This document shows, piece after piece, positions 18,186-26,724 of a stretch of 64,000 bases of DNA. Position 1 is the stretch's first letter. Each line of letters starts with the position of its first letter. The stretch spans positions 1 to 64,000 of the forward strand of contig CALJKW010000055.1 in assembly GCA_937980205.1 (NCBI GenBank), written 5' to 3'. Origin of the DNA: an uncultured Myxococcales bacterium. GTDB taxonomy: Bacteria; Myxococcota; Myxococcia; Myxococcales; Myxococcaceae. The notes beneath the pieces are model-generated. The model saw nothing but the letters and a program-made list of their open reading frames with translations, was not told the DNA's origin and did no database searches. The translations under genes and the position numbers were made by a program.

Positions 18186-18228
18186 AAAAAGACAAAGGGA
18201 CCCGGCGTCTTGAAGAGCGCCGGATCCC
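18186..18228 (-). terminator. Intrinsic terminator of tRNA-Leu
   Basis: On the minus strand just after the tRNA, GGGATCCGGCG (18228-18218) pairs with CGCCGGGTCCC (18207-18197), an 11-bp stem with one G-U pair and a 10-base loop, followed by TTTGTCTTTTT. This is a textbook rho-independent terminator. Confidence 0.9.
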
Positions 18229-18232
18229 GTTG

Positions 18233-18316
18233 TGCCCAGGAGAGGACTCGAACCTCCACGGTGTCGCCACCACTAGACCCTGAATCTAGCGTGTCTACCA
18301 ATTCCACCACCTGGGC
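18233..18316 (-). tRNA. tRNA-Leu (CAG anticodon)
   Basis: An 84-base minus-strand gene. The acceptor stem GCCCAGG pairs with CCTGGGC and A73 follows. The D-arm contains GGAATTGGTAGACAC, the anticodon loop is TTCAGGG between CTAGA and TCTAG, giving anticodon CAG for Leu codon CUG. A long variable arm (TGGTGGCGACACCG) marks a class II tRNA, and the T-arm holds GGTTCGAGTCC. CCA is not encoded. CUG is the expected major Leu codon in this GC-rich genome. An intrinsic terminator follows immediately. Confidence 0.97.
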
Positions 18317-18391
18317 GATGGAAGCCGCGCGCTTATAGGGATCGCGGCGCGCAGGGTCAAGCGACGTCGCAACGGCACCGCCCTGACACGT

Positions 18392-18799
18392 TCATTGCTG
18401 CAGGTGGCTCGGGTCCATCCAGAGCAGCTCCCAGTGGTGCCCGTCGGGGTCGTAGAAGCTGTGCCCGTACATGAACCCGTGATCCTGCACGGGCATCGCG
18501 GGCGAGCCGCCGCTCGAGAGCGCCCGCTTCACCAGCGCGTCGACCTCTGAGCGGCTGGTGCACGACAGCGCGAACAGCCCCTCGGTGACCTTGCTGGTGT
18601 CGGCGAGCTCGCGCTTCGTGAACGTCTTCGCGAACTCTCGGGTGAGCAGCATGACGTAGGCGTCGTCGCTCACCACCATGCACGCGGCCTTCTCGTCGGT
18701 GAACTGCCGGTTGAACTCGAAGCCGAGCCGGGAAAAGAAATCCATCGACCGCTTCAGATCGGCAACGGCCAGGTTCACGAACAGCTTGCGGGAGTTCAT
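18392..18799 (-). CDS. VOC (glyoxalase/bleomycin-resistance) family protein
   Basis: A 135-residue protein starting MNSRKLFVNLAVADLKRSMD, with FFSRLGFEF, CMVVSDDAYVMLLT and the C-terminal DPDGHHWELLWMDP, the paired beta-alpha-beta-beta-beta units of the vicinal oxygen chelate fold. The terminal metal-binding Glu in HHWELLW is present. Such proteins include glyoxalases, dioxygenases and thiol-transfer proteins, so the substrate is open. The ATG at 18799 has GAGGA eight bases upstream. It is the last gene of a probable operon after an ECF sigma factor and a DoxX protein. Confidence 0.88.
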   Translation of the reverse strand: MNSRKLFVNLAVADLKRSMDFFSRLGFEFNRQFTDEKAACMVVSDDAYVMLLTREFAKTFTKRELADTSKVTEGLFALSCTSRSEVDALVKRALSSGGSPAMPVQDHGFMYGHSFYDPDGHHWELLWMDPSHLQQ

Positions 18800-18810
18800 T
18801 GCGTGCATCC

Positions 18811-19221
18811 TCAGCGGGCGATCAGCGCGCGCACGCGGGAGTCGCGCAGGTAGAGGCCGCCCCAGATGAAGGCCGCGACGTAGATGGGGAAGAGGACGTG
18901 CGTGAAGAGCGGGTTCTCGACGCGCACGTGCGTGGCGATGGCTCCGCCGAGGTAGCCGGTCCACAGCACGGCGCCGAGCACGGCGGTGCGCGGCACGAGG
19001 TAGGCGACGAGGCAGATCACCTGGATGACGCCGATGATCGGCAGCACGTGCACCGGGTAGCCGAGCGACGCCGTCCCCTCGATGGCCTCGGGGACCAGGA
19101 ACAGCTTCATCGAGGCGTCGAACGTGAGGAACAGCACGGCGAGCGCGCTCAGGACGCGCCCGGTCCACAGGGCAGGGCGGGAAGGGCTCGAAACGACAGG
19201 GTTCAGGGTTGCAGCGGTCAT
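18811..19221 (-). CDS. DoxX-like family membrane protein
   Basis: A 136-residue protein with four predicted transmembrane segments (GRVLSALAVLFLTFDASMKL, VHVLPIIGVIQVICLVAYLV, LGAVLWTGYLGGAIATHV, VLFPIYVAAFIWGGLYL). The arrangement of a small polar N-terminus, GRVL..L..LFLTFDA and VIGVIQ..CL matches the DoxX_2/DUF4267-like group of the DoxX superfamily. The start ATG at 19221 has GGAGG eight bases upstream and removes a non-homologous extension. It sits between an ECF sigma factor and a VOC protein, a pairing seen with redox or electrophile stress modules. Function is inferred from context only. Confidence 0.8.
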   Translation of the reverse strand: MTAATLNPVVSSPSRPALWTGRVLSALAVLFLTFDASMKLFLVPEAIEGTASLGYPVHVLPIIGVIQVICLVAYLVPRTAVLGAVLWTGYLGGAIATHVRVENPLFTHVLFPIYVAAFIWGGLYLRDSRVRALIAR

Positions 19222-19284
19222 GGCATGGGCCTCCAAACAGCGGGTTTGGCCTTTCAGACCGCCGAGCCTTTCGAAAATCATCGG

Positions 19285-20235
19285 TCAGGGCAGCGAAAGC
19301 GGCAGACCGAACTTCGGGAACAAGGTCCCCACGTCGAGGAAGGACGTGATGGACGAGATCGCCGCTCCGTCGAGCTCGAGCACGATGAGCGCCCACGCGT
19401 GGTAGCCGGGCTTGTCCGGGTTCTTCCGCCACTGCGCGAACGCCGGCAGCCCGCTCGCCTGCACGGCCTGCAGCTTCGAGCCGCGGCACGGAGCCCCGGG
19501 CCCGAGCAGCCAGCGCCGGATGTTCGCCTCGCCGCGCAGCCAGAGCGTGAACGGCGGCATCGACAGCACCGCGTCCTGGTGCAGCAGCTTCACCAGCGCG
19601 TCGACGTCGTAGCGCAGGAAGGCGTCGAGGTAGCCGTCGACGAGCTCCTTCTGCTTCGCGGTCAGCGCGTCGGCGCCGGCCGGAGGAGGCTTCTCGGACA
19701 GCGTCGCGCGCGCCCGCTGCAGCGCGCTGTTCACGGCGGGCACCGTCGTCTCGAGTGCGCCGGCGATCTCTTCAGCCGACCAGCCGAGCACGTCGGCGAA
19801 GAGCAGGGCGGCGCGCTGCTTCGGCGGCAGGTTCTGCAGCGCCGCGACGAACGCGAGGCGAATGCTCTGCCGCAGCACGAGCAGCTCCGAAGGGTCGGCG
19901 TCATGGGGCAGCACGCGCGCCTCGGGCACCGGCTCGAGCCAGTGCGTGCGCGGCTTCTGCTCGAGCACGTCGTCCGGAGTGCCCTCGAGGCCCGACTCGA
20001 TCGGCCGCGCTCGGCGCTGGCGCTCTTCGAGCATCGTGAAGCAGACGTTCGTGGCGATCTTGTGCAGCCAGGTCTTCAGCGAAGCGCGCCCGTCGAAGCG
20101 GCCCAAGCTCTTGAAGGCGCGGACGAGCGTCTCCTGCACGGCGTCGTCGGCGTCGGCGGCCGAGCCCATCATCCGGTAGCAGTGGCCGGTGAGGGCGACG
20201 CGGTGGAGCTCGAGGTCGGAGGCAGCGGGGACCAT
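19285..20235 (-). CDS. RNA polymerase sigma factor, ECF type with SnoaL-like C-terminal domain
   Basis: A 316-residue protein. Region sigma2 (about residues 10-80) reads HCYRMMGSAADADDAVQETLVRAF and KTWLHKIATNVC; region sigma4 (about 125-185) reads LPPKQRAALLFADVLGWSAEEIA and PAVNSALQRARATL. A further about 120 residues resemble the SnoaL/NTF2 fold (YLDAFLRYDVDALVKLLHQDAVLSMPP) that in TIGR02960-type and SigJ-like factors modulates sigma activity in place of a separate anti-sigma. Downstream and on the same strand are DoxX and VOC genes, likely members of its regulon. No anti-sigma gene is nearby. Confidence 0.9.
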   Translation of the reverse strand: MVPAASDLELHRVALTGHCYRMMGSAADADDAVQETLVRAFKSLGRFDGRASLKTWLHKIATNVCFTMLEERQRRARPIESGLEGTPDDVLEQKPRTHWLEPVPEARVLPHDADPSELLVLRQSIRLAFVAALQNLPPKQRAALLFADVLGWSAEEIAGALETTVPAVNSALQRARATLSEKPPPAGADALTAKQKELVDGYLDAFLRYDVDALVKLLHQDAVLSMPPFTLWLRGEANIRRWLLGPGAPCRGSKLQAVQASGLPAFAQWRKNPDKPGYHAWALIVLELDGAAISSITSFLDVGTLFPKFGLPLSLP

Positions 20236-20279
20236 GCGCGCCTTCTAACCCACCGCGCGGCTCTGATACGTCTTACGGC

Positions 20280-21104
20280 GTGCTGCCGCTCGTGTCGTAC
20301 GTCGCGTTGACGGTGGGCGCTCCGCTCGCGGTCTGGGCGCTCGGCAGCGCCGGCCTGAGGCTCGATCTCGCGGTGCTGGGCGTGGTGTCGCTCGCCGGAG
20401 TGCTCGTCGGCTTCGTCGAGCGCGCGGCTCCTTATGAGTGGCGGTGGAACAAGCCGGTCGGAGACTCTGGCGTCGACACGCTGCACCTCTTCTTCTCGAC
20501 GCTGGCGATCGACGCGCTGTACGTCTTCGGCGCGGCGCACCTGCCGGCCTTCGGCCTGTGGCCCGCCGCCTGGCCGCTCGTCGCGCAGGTCGTGCTCGCC
20601 GTCGTCATCGCCGAGTTCTTCGCCTACTGGGCGCACCGGTGGATGCACGAGACCAGGGTGCTGTGGCGCGTGCACATCGTTCACCACAGCGCCCGGCGGC
20701 TGCACTCGCTGAACGCGTCGCGGAACCACCCCCTCGACATGCTGGCGCTGCTGGTCTTCGCGGGGACTCCGCTGGTGCTGCTCGGGGCCTCTGGGCTGGT
20801 GCTCGCGCTCGGCGGCGCGTTCACCATCGCGCACCTGCAGTTCCAGCACGCGAACACGCGGCTCGAGCTGGGGCCGTTCAATTGGCTGCTCGCCGGCCCC
20901 CAGCTGCACCGCTGGCACCACTCGCGCGTGCCGGAGGAGGCCAACGGCAACTACGGCCACGTGCTCATCATCTGGGACGTGCTGTTCCGCACGCGCATCG
21001 CGCCGGAGGGACGGAGGCCTCCCGTCGACGTCGGGCTCTTCGGCGGAAAGAACCTCGAGGAGAAGTACGTGCCGCAGCTGCTCTCTGCGTTCCGCTCGCG
21101 ATGA
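20280..21104 (+). CDS. Sterol desaturase / fatty acid hydroxylase family protein
   Basis: A 274-residue integral membrane protein with about five transmembrane segments in the first 190 residues. The eight-His di-iron motif is present: HRWMHE (residue about 120), HIVHHSARRLH (about 133-143), HLQFQH (about 185) and HRWHHS (about 210). These ligands place it in the FA_hydroxylase superfamily, which hydroxylates or desaturates sterols, carotenoids or fatty acids. The start is GTG at 20280, divergent from the ECF sigma gene with 44 bases between. It ends in an ATGA overlap with the FkbM methyltransferase gene. Confidence 0.9.
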   Translation: MLPLVSYVALTVGAPLAVWALGSAGLRLDLAVLGVVSLAGVLVGFVERAAPYEWRWNKPVGDSGVDTLHLFFSTLAIDALYVFGAAHLPAFGLWPAAWPLVAQVVLAVVIAEFFAYWAHRWMHETRVLWRVHIVHHSARRLHSLNASRNHPLDMLALLVFAGTPLVLLGASGLVLALGGAFTIAHLQFQHANTRLELGPFNWLLAGPQLHRWHHSRVPEEANGNYGHVLIIWDVLFRTRIAPEGRRPPVDVGLFGGKNLEEKYVPQLLSAFRSR

Positions 21105-21835
21105 AGCGCGTCACGCTGCCGGGCGGTCTCGAGGTCTGGGCGCTCAACGCCACCGACGCCGGCGTGCTGCACCAGCAGATCTTCGTGAACGGCGCCTACG
21201 ACGGGCACGGCCTCACGCTGAAGGACGGCGACACCGTCGTCGACGCCGGCGCCAACATCGGCCTCGCGACGCTCTGGTTCGCCTCGAAGTGGAAGCTGAG
21301 GCAGGTGGCCATCGAGCCGGTGCCGGAGACGTTCGAGGCGCTCAAGCGCAACGCTCCCGAGGTTGCGCTCTACAACTGCGCCCTCGGCGAGACGAACGGC
21401 ACGGCCGAGCTCACCTACGATCCGTTCGTCAGCTCTACCGCCACGATGGAGACTCCGCCGCACGTCGACTCCGGCGCCCTCGCGAAGGATCTCGGCGTGC
21501 CGCGCGTGGCGGCCGCCGGCATCGGCCTCGTGCGAAGGCTCGCGCGCAAGAAGGTGAGGGTGCCGATGCGCACGCTCTCCGACGTGATCGCGGAGGCGAA
21601 GCTCGAGCAGATCGATCTGCTCAAGCTCGACGTCGAAGGCTCCGAAGCGCGGGTGCTGGCGGGCATCGCCGAGCAGGACTGGCCGAAGCTGCGCCAGCTG
21701 ATCGTCGAGACGTCCAACGTGCAGGGCATCTCTGCGACCCTGCGAGCACGCGGCTTCTCCATCGTGATGGACCAGGAGCCGTTCGAGACCTTCAAGCAGC
21801 TCGGCCTGCACAACCTCTACGCGGTGCGCGCGTGA
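21101..21835 (+). CDS. FkbM family methyltransferase
   Basis: A 244-residue protein. The SAM-binding motif is VVDAGANIGLATLWFA (residues about 46-61), then VAIEPVPETFEALKRNA, LYNCALGETNG, and the FkbM-type block VPMRTLSDVIAEA followed by IDLLKLDVEGSEARVLAG. These enzymes O-methylate sugars or natural products. The ATG overlaps the stop of the sterol desaturase gene (ATGA), suggesting that the two act on the same lipid or metabolite, which is inference. Confidence 0.88.
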   Translation: MKRVTLPGGLEVWALNATDAGVLHQQIFVNGAYDGHGLTLKDGDTVVDAGANIGLATLWFASKWKLRQVAIEPVPETFEALKRNAPEVALYNCALGETNGTAELTYDPFVSSTATMETPPHVDSGALAKDLGVPRVAAAGIGLVRRLARKKVRVPMRTLSDVIAEAKLEQIDLLKLDVEGSEARVLAGIAEQDWPKLRQLIVETSNVQGISATLRARGFSIVMDQEPFETFKQLGLHNLYAVRA

Positions 21836-21872
21836 ACGGCGACGGCGACGGCTGTAGACGAGCGGACGGCAA

Positions 21873-22250
21873 CTACTTCTTGGGCGGCCACTTCCCCTCG
21901 GCCTCGAGCTTCTTCCGGACGTCGGGGTTCTCGTCCATGTACGCCTTGAGCGACTCCTCGGTGATCCACACCTCGAGATCCTGATCGCTCACGCAGGCCT
22001 GGCAGCCGAGCCGCGAGTTCGGCTTCACGTCGAACGCCATGTCGAGGCGGTCGATCTCTTCGTCCTGCTGCTCGGAGAGCGAGTCGAAGCCCTTCTTCAC
22101 CCAGACGTGGCAGGTGGAGCACGCGCAGACGCCGCCGCACGAGTGGCCGACCTTCGCGCCGCACTCCTCCGCCGCCTCGAGGATCGGAGTCCCCGGCTTC
22201 ACTTCGACCGTGACGTCGTCGAGCGGGCTGGAGAAGTGGATCTTCGGCAC
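21873..22250 (-). CDS. fdx: ISC-type [2Fe-2S] ferredoxin
   Basis: A 125-residue protein with ligand pattern C-x5-C-x2-C (SCGGVCACSTCHVW) and a distal Cys in RLGCQACV, the adrenodoxin-like fold. Fdx feeds electrons to IscS/IscU during cluster assembly. It is the last gene of the iscS-iscU-iscA-hscB-hscA-fdx run and starts one base after the hscA stop. The C-terminal 30 residues (EESLKAYMDENPDVRKKLEA) extend beyond the usual fold end. Confidence 0.92.
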   Translation of the reverse strand: MPKIHFSSPLDDVTVEVKPGTPILEAAEECGAKVGHSCGGVCACSTCHVWVKKGFDSLSEQQDEEIDRLDMAFDVKPNSRLGCQACVSDQDLEVWITEESLKAYMDENPDVRKKLEAEGKWPPKK

Positions 22251-22251
22251 G

Positions 22252-24063
22252 TCACACCTTCTGGCCGACCACGGCCTTCGAGATGGCGCGGTTCATGATG
22301 CGCTCGACGAACGGCTTGCTCTGCTCGTCGAGCGCGTGGATGGCTTCTTTGAGCGCGTGGTGATCGGCGGTGCTCTGCGCGAGCAGCTCGAGCGACTTCA
22401 TGGAGCCCTCCATGCTCTCGCGCTCGGCGACCTCGAGCAGGTCGCCGTTCTCGGCCAGCTGCTTCCGCGCGTCGATGAGAATGCGCTGCGCCTCGATCTG
22501 CTGCTCGCGCAAGAGGCGCTTCTGCATGTCGTCTTCGGCGTGGTCGATCGAGTCGAGCAGCATCTGCTCGATCTCCTCGTCGGTGAGGCCGTGCGTCGGC
22601 TTCACGGTGATCTTCTGCTCGGTGCCGGTCGACTGCTCCTTCGCCGCGACGCTCAAGATGCCGTCGGCGTCGACCGAGAACTTCACCTCGACGCGGCCCA
22701 TGCCGGCGGGCAGGGCGGGGATGCCGCTCAACCGGAAGCGCGCCAGCGAGCGGCAGTCCTCGACGAGCTCGCGCTCGCCCTGGACCACATGGATGTCCAT
22801 CGCGTTCTGCCCGTCCTGGAAGGTGGTGAACACCTGCGCCGCGGCCATGGGGATGGTGCTGTTGCGGGGAATGATCTTCTCGACGACTCCGCCCATCGTC
22901 TCGAGGCCGAGCGACAGGGGGATGACGTCGAGCAGCAGCACCTCGTCTTTGCGGTCGGCGTTCGTGAGCAGGTCGGCCTGCACCGCCGCGCCGAGCGCGA
23001 CCACCTGGTCGGGGTCGATGTCGGCGAGCGGCTCGCGCCCGAAGACCTGCGCGACGTATTTCCGCACCGCAGGCACGCGCGTGGAGCCGCCGACGAGGAC
23101 GACTCCGTCGAGCTCGCCCGGCTTCACGCCGGCGTCCTTCATCGCGCGCCGGCAGGCGACGCCCGTCTTCTCGAGCAGCGGCTGGATGAGCTGGTCGAAG
23201 TCACCCCTCGACAGGCGCTTGCCCTGCAGCTCGACGGAGTCTTCGGTGGTCAGCTTCTCCTTCGCGTGGCGGGCCGCCTGGAGCAGCGACGCCGTCTCGG
23301 CCGCCGACAACGTGCGGTCGCCCACCAGCCACTTCACGATGGCGCGATCGAAGTCGTCGCCGCCGAGCGCGCTGTCTCCGCCGACGGCCTTCACCTGGAA
23401 CACGCCGTCGGTCAGCTCGAGGATCGAGATGTCGAACGTGCCGCCCCCTAGGTCGTAGACGGCGAACTTGCCCTGCGAGCCCTTGTCGAGCCCGTATGCG
23501 AGCGCGGCGGCGGTGGGCTCGTTCAAGAGCCGCAGCACCTCGAGCCCGGCCAGGCGGCCCGCGTCCTTCGTGGCCTGCCGCTGGGCGTCGTCGAAGTACG
23601 CCGGCACGGTGATGACGGCCTGCTCGACCTTGCCCGCGAAGTGCGACTCGGCGCGGCGCTTCAGCGCGCGCAGGATCTCACCGGAGACCTCGATCGGCGT
23701 CACGGGCTGCCCGCCGCTGACCTCGAAGCGGACGACCCCGCTGCTGCCGGCGAACTTGTACGCGCCGAGCTTCTTCGTCTCGGCGTCGCCGAGCGACTTG
23801 CCCATGAAGCGCTTCACGCTCTTGAGCGTGTCGGTGGGGTGCTCGGGCATCAGCGCGACGGCGCGCTGGCCGACGACGACCCCGCCGTCCTTGCCGTAGT
23901 GCACGACCGACGGCAGCAGCTTCGAGCCGCCCTCGTCTGCCTCGAGGCACACCGGCTTGCCCTGAATGACTCCGGCGACGAGCGAGTTCGTCGTGCCCAG
24001 GTCGATGCCCACCGCGTGCCCCTTGGGCTTCAGCGGGTCGTGGATCTGCAAGAACCCCTTCAC
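22252..24063 (-). CDS. hscA: Fe-S cluster assembly Hsp70 chaperone HscA
   Basis: A 603-residue Hsp70. The nucleotide-binding domain has AVGIDLGTTNSLVA near residue 17, VITVPAYFDDAQRQATKDAG, LLNEPTAAALAYGL and VYDLGGGTFDISIL. The substrate-binding domain starts after about residue 380 with DVIPLSLGLETMGG and carries IPRNSTIP. HscA with HscB helps to release clusters from IscU. It lacks the long acidic lid tail of DnaK. The start is GTG at 24063, overlapping the hscB stop as GTGA. The ISC setting separates it from DnaK paralogues. Confidence 0.94.
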   Translation of the reverse strand: MKGFLQIHDPLKPKGHAVGIDLGTTNSLVAGVIQGKPVCLEADEGGSKLLPSVVHYGKDGGVVVGQRAVALMPEHPTDTLKSVKRFMGKSLGDAETKKLGAYKFAGSSGVVRFEVSGGQPVTPIEVSGEILRALKRRAESHFAGKVEQAVITVPAYFDDAQRQATKDAGRLAGLEVLRLLNEPTAAALAYGLDKGSQGKFAVYDLGGGTFDISILELTDGVFQVKAVGGDSALGGDDFDRAIVKWLVGDRTLSAAETASLLQAARHAKEKLTTEDSVELQGKRLSRGDFDQLIQPLLEKTGVACRRAMKDAGVKPGELDGVVLVGGSTRVPAVRKYVAQVFGREPLADIDPDQVVALGAAVQADLLTNADRKDEVLLLDVIPLSLGLETMGGVVEKIIPRNSTIPMAAAQVFTTFQDGQNAMDIHVVQGERELVEDCRSLARFRLSGIPALPAGMGRVEVKFSVDADGILSVAAKEQSTGTEQKITVKPTHGLTDEEIEQMLLDSIDHAEDDMQKRLLREQQIEAQRILIDARKQLAENGDLLEVAERESMEGSMKSLELLAQSTADHHALKEAIHALDEQSKPFVERIMNRAISKAVVGQKV

Positions 24064-24554
24064 GCCACTTCCTCCTCGAACGCCTCGACCTCTTCGATGA
24101 ACCTCGTGAAGTAGCGAACCTTCGCGAGGGCCGTGGTGGCCTTCTGAACGTCACCGGCGCGCAGCGCGGCTTGCCCCTCGGCGAGCACGCCGTCCGACTC
24201 CGCCGAGATCTGCGCCGCCAGGCCCCTCGCGCGCGGCACGTCTTTCTTCGCCTTCGCGATCTCGAGCTGCTCGCGCTGCTCGAGGATGCGCTCCAGAAAA
24301 TCCATCGGCATCTGAACGCGCTCGAGGTCGATGCCTTTCAGCTGCAAGAGGTACAGCGCGCGGCGCGCCGGATCTTTCAGCACCTTGATGGCGTCGTTGA
24401 TGGCGGCCGTGCGCTGCGCCGCCGCGACGCGATCGGAGGGGTTCCGGTCGGGGTGGTTCTGCAGCGACAGGTCGCGGTACTTCGCCTCGAGTGAAGACAC
24501 GTCGAGGTCGACCGAGGGCTGAAGCCCGAAGATCTCGAAGTGGTTCACGGTCAC
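24060..24554 (-). CDS. hscB: Fe-S cluster co-chaperone HscB
   Basis: A 164-residue protein. The N-terminal J-domain holds NHFEIFGLQPSVDLD, LSLQNHPDRNP with the HPD motif that stimulates Hsp70, and TAAINDAIKVLKDPARRALYLL. The C-terminal helical part (MPMDFLERILEQREQLE, then a long coil) binds IscU. Length and layout match HscB (about 170). The start is GTG at 24552-24554, overlapping the iscA stop as GTGA; the stop overlaps hscA the same way. Confidence 0.93.
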   Translation of the reverse strand: MTVNHFEIFGLQPSVDLDVSSLEAKYRDLSLQNHPDRNPSDRVAAAQRTAAINDAIKVLKDPARRALYLLQLKGIDLERVQMPMDFLERILEQREQLEIAKAKKDVPRARGLAAQISAESDGVLAEGQAALRAGDVQKATTALAKVRYFTRFIEEVEAFEEEVA

Positions 24555-24916
24555 ACCGTGAAGCTCTCACCGCACCCGCACGCGCTCTTCTCGTTGGGGT
24601 TCCGCAGGCGGAACCCAGAGGCCATCATGGTCTCTTCGAAGATGAGCTCGGTGCCCATCAGGTACAGGTAGCTCTTGGGATCGACGAACACGCGGACGCC
24701 GTCGCGCTCGAACACCTTGTCGCGCTCCTTCGCCTGCTCGGCCCACTCCATGTGGTAGGCGAGGCCGGAGCAGCCGCCGCCTTTGACCGCGATGCGCAGC
24801 CCGGCCTGCGGCGTCTGCCGTTCCGAGAGCAGCTTCTTGAGCCGGTCGACAGCCGAGTCGGCGAGGAGAACTCCCTTGCCCATCGGCTTCGCAGAAGTGG
24901 CGGGCGCGGCCGTCAT
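24551..24916 (-). CDS. iscA: A-type iron-sulfur carrier IscA
   Basis: A 121-residue protein with the three Cys of A-type carriers: GGGCSGLAYHM and the C-terminal SACGCGESF. IscA carries Fe-S clusters or iron to target proteins. An N-terminal 12-residue extension precedes the conserved VLLADSAVDRLKKLL. Its ATG at 24916 overlaps the iscU stop by one base (TAATG), and its stop overlaps hscB. Confidence 0.93.
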   Translation of the reverse strand: MTAAPATSAKPMGKGVLLADSAVDRLKKLLSERQTPQAGLRIAVKGGGCSGLAYHMEWAEQAKERDKVFERDGVRVFVDPKSYLYLMGTELIFEETMMASGFRLRNPNEKSACGCGESFTV

Positions 24917-25308
24917 TATTTGCCCCGCGCCGCCTTCTTCTTCTTGAAGTCCTCGATCGCCGCCTTGATCGCGTCTTCCGCGAGCACGGAGCAGTGGATC
25001 TTCACCGGCGGGAGCGACAGCTCCTTCGCGATCTCCTTGTTGGAGATCGTGCCGGCCTGCTCGACGGTCTTGCCCTTCACCCACTCGGTGACGAGCGAGC
25101 TCGAGGCGATGGCCGAGCCGCAGCCGAAGGTCTTGAACTTCGCGTCCTGAATGACGCCGTCGTCCGAGATCTTGAGCTGCAGGCGCATCACGTCGCCGCA
25201 GGCCGGAGCGCCGACGAGGCCGGTGCCCACGTTCGGGTCTTCCTTGTCGAGCGTCCCGACGTTCTTCGGGTTCTCGTAGTGCTCGATGACTTTCTCTGAG
25301 TAGGCCAT
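24916..25308 (-). CDS. iscU: Fe-S cluster assembly scaffold IscU
   Basis: A 130-residue protein: YSEKVIEHYENPKNVG, VGAPACGDVM (first Cys), FKTFGCGSAIASSSL (second Cys), and VKIHCSVLAEDAI (the third Cys in a LPPVKxHC motif recognised by HscA). It is the scaffold on which IscS and Fdx build 2Fe-2S clusters. AAGGAG lies six bases before the ATG. The C-terminus has a Lys/Ala extension (DFKKKKAARGK). Confidence 0.95.
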   Translation of the reverse strand: MAYSEKVIEHYENPKNVGTLDKEDPNVGTGLVGAPACGDVMRLQLKISDDGVIQDAKFKTFGCGSAIASSSLVTEWVKGKTVEQAGTISNKEIAKELSLPPVKIHCSVLAEDAIKAAIEDFKKKKAARGK

Positions 25309-25319
25309 GTCGAACTCCT

Positions 25320-26681
25320 TCAGTGCGCCGTCCAGGCGATCGACTTGAGGTCGATGCCTTCTTTCGCCATTTCGTACAAGGGGCTCATCTCGCGCAGGCG
25401 GTTGACCGAGCGAGCCATCAGGTCGACGACGTAGTCGACCTCTTCCTCGGTGTTGAAGCGGCCGAGGCCGAAGCGGATGGAGCTGTGCGCCATGTCCTCG
25501 TCGACGCCGCAGGCGCGCAGCACGTACGAGGGCTCGAGCGACGCGCTCGTGCAGGCCGAGCCCGACGAGACCGCGACGTCCTTGATCGCCATCATCAGCG
25601 CCTCGCCCTCGACGTACGCGAACGAGACGTTGAGGTTGCCGGGCAGGCGGTGCTCCATGTTCCCGTTCACGACGAGCATGTCGAGCTTCTTCTTGAGGCC
25701 CTCGAGCAGGCGCTCGCGCAGCTTCGTGAGCCGCTTGCCCTCTTCGGCCATCTCGGCCTTCGCGAGCTCCGCCGCCTTGCCGAAGCCGACGATGGACGCG
25801 ACGTTGAGCGTGCCCGAGCGCATGCCGCGCTCGTGACCGCCGCCGTCGATGATCGGCGCGATGCGCACGCGCGGCTTGCGGCGCACGTACAGCGCTCCGA
25901 CGCCCTTGGGGCCGTACATCTTGTGCGCGGTGATGGAGACCAGGTCGGCCTTCGCTGCGTTGACGTCGAAAGGCACCTTGCCGAGGCCCTGCACCGCGTC
26001 GCAGTGGAAGAGCACGCCGCGCTCGCGGCAGATCGCGCCGATCTCGTTCACCGGCTGCACGGTGCCGATCTCGTTGTTCGCGAACATGATCGACACGAGC
26101 ACGGTCTTGTCCGTGATTGCGGCCTTGAGCTGCTCGAGGTCGACGAGGCCGTCTTTCTTCACGTCGAGGTACGTGACGCGCGCGCCCGTCTGGACCTTCG
26201 AGATCCACTTCTGCAGCTTCGCGTCCTTGTCGAGCTCGTGCTTGATCTCGAGCGTCGGCACCTCTTCGGTGCTGACGTCGCGCTCGAGCAGCTCCTCGAG
26301 GCGCATCACCTTGAGCTCGTCGATGCGCTCCTGGCGCTGCCGCTCGAGGCGCTTGCAGGAGTCGAGCACCGCCTTGTGCTCGGTCTTGAGCGTGATGATG
26401 TGGTCGCCCTTCGCGCGGTAGAAGTCGATGACGCCCTTGATCGCGAGGTTGTCGCTCTCGGTCGCGCCGGAGGTGAAGACGATCTCCTTCGGGTCGGCGC
26501 CGATGAGCGCGGCCACCTGCTTGCGCGCGGCCTCGACCGCGGCCTCGGCCTTCCAGCCGAACACGTGATTGCGCGAAGCCGCGTTGCCGAAATCCTCGGT
26601 GAGGTACGGCTTCATCGCTTCGAGCACCCGGGGGTCCAGGGGCGTCGTCGCGTGGTTGTCCATGTAGATAGGCAGCTTCAC
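25320..26681 (-). CDS. iscS: Cysteine desulfurase IscS with an extra internal segment
   Basis: A 453-residue PLP enzyme that takes sulfur from cysteine for Fe-S and thio-modification. Seen: MDNHATTPLDPRV, TSGATESDNLAIKG, KTEHKAVLDSCK, the Schiff-base Lys in TAHKMYGPKG, and SSGSACTSASLEPSYVL with the catalytic Cys. Compared with the about 404-residue E. coli enzyme, about 50 residues (about 114-167, between RLER and VTYLDV) are inserted and are rich in Glu, Lys and Leu. I chose GTG at 26679-26681, giving VKLPIYMDNH like other IscS; an upstream TTG at 26699 would add six residues. First gene of the isc run; no iscR is present. Confidence 0.94.
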   Translation of the reverse strand: MKLPIYMDNHATTPLDPRVLEAMKPYLTEDFGNAASRNHVFGWKAEAAVEAARKQVAALIGADPKEIVFTSGATESDNLAIKGVIDFYRAKGDHIITLKTEHKAVLDSCKRLERQRQERIDELKVMRLEELLERDVSTEEVPTLEIKHELDKDAKLQKWISKVQTGARVTYLDVKKDGLVDLEQLKAAITDKTVLVSIMFANNEIGTVQPVNEIGAICRERGVLFHCDAVQGLGKVPFDVNAAKADLVSITAHKMYGPKGVGALYVRRKPRVRIAPIIDGGGHERGMRSGTLNVASIVGFGKAAELAKAEMAEEGKRLTKLRERLLEGLKKKLDMLVVNGNMEHRLPGNLNVSFAYVEGEALMMAIKDVAVSSGSACTSASLEPSYVLRACGVDEDMAHSSIRFGLGRFNTEEEVDYVVDLMARSVNRLREMSPLYEMAKEGIDLKSIAWTAH

Positions 26682-26705
26682 GAGGGTTTCTGTAATCAAA
26701 TGAAT

Positions 26706-26724
26706 GTGGACCAGTCAAGTCCAC
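26706..26724. promoter_or_regulatory. Inverted repeat between iscS and the SPFH gene
   Basis: GTGGAC at 26706-26711 and GTCCAC at 26719-26724 form a perfect 6-bp dyad with a 7-base spacer (CAGTCAA), 25 bases upstream of the iscS start in the divergent region. It could bind a dimeric regulator such as an Rrf2-type iron-sulfur sensor, but it does not match the E. coli IscR site well. No regulator gene is adjacent. Confidence 0.3.
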
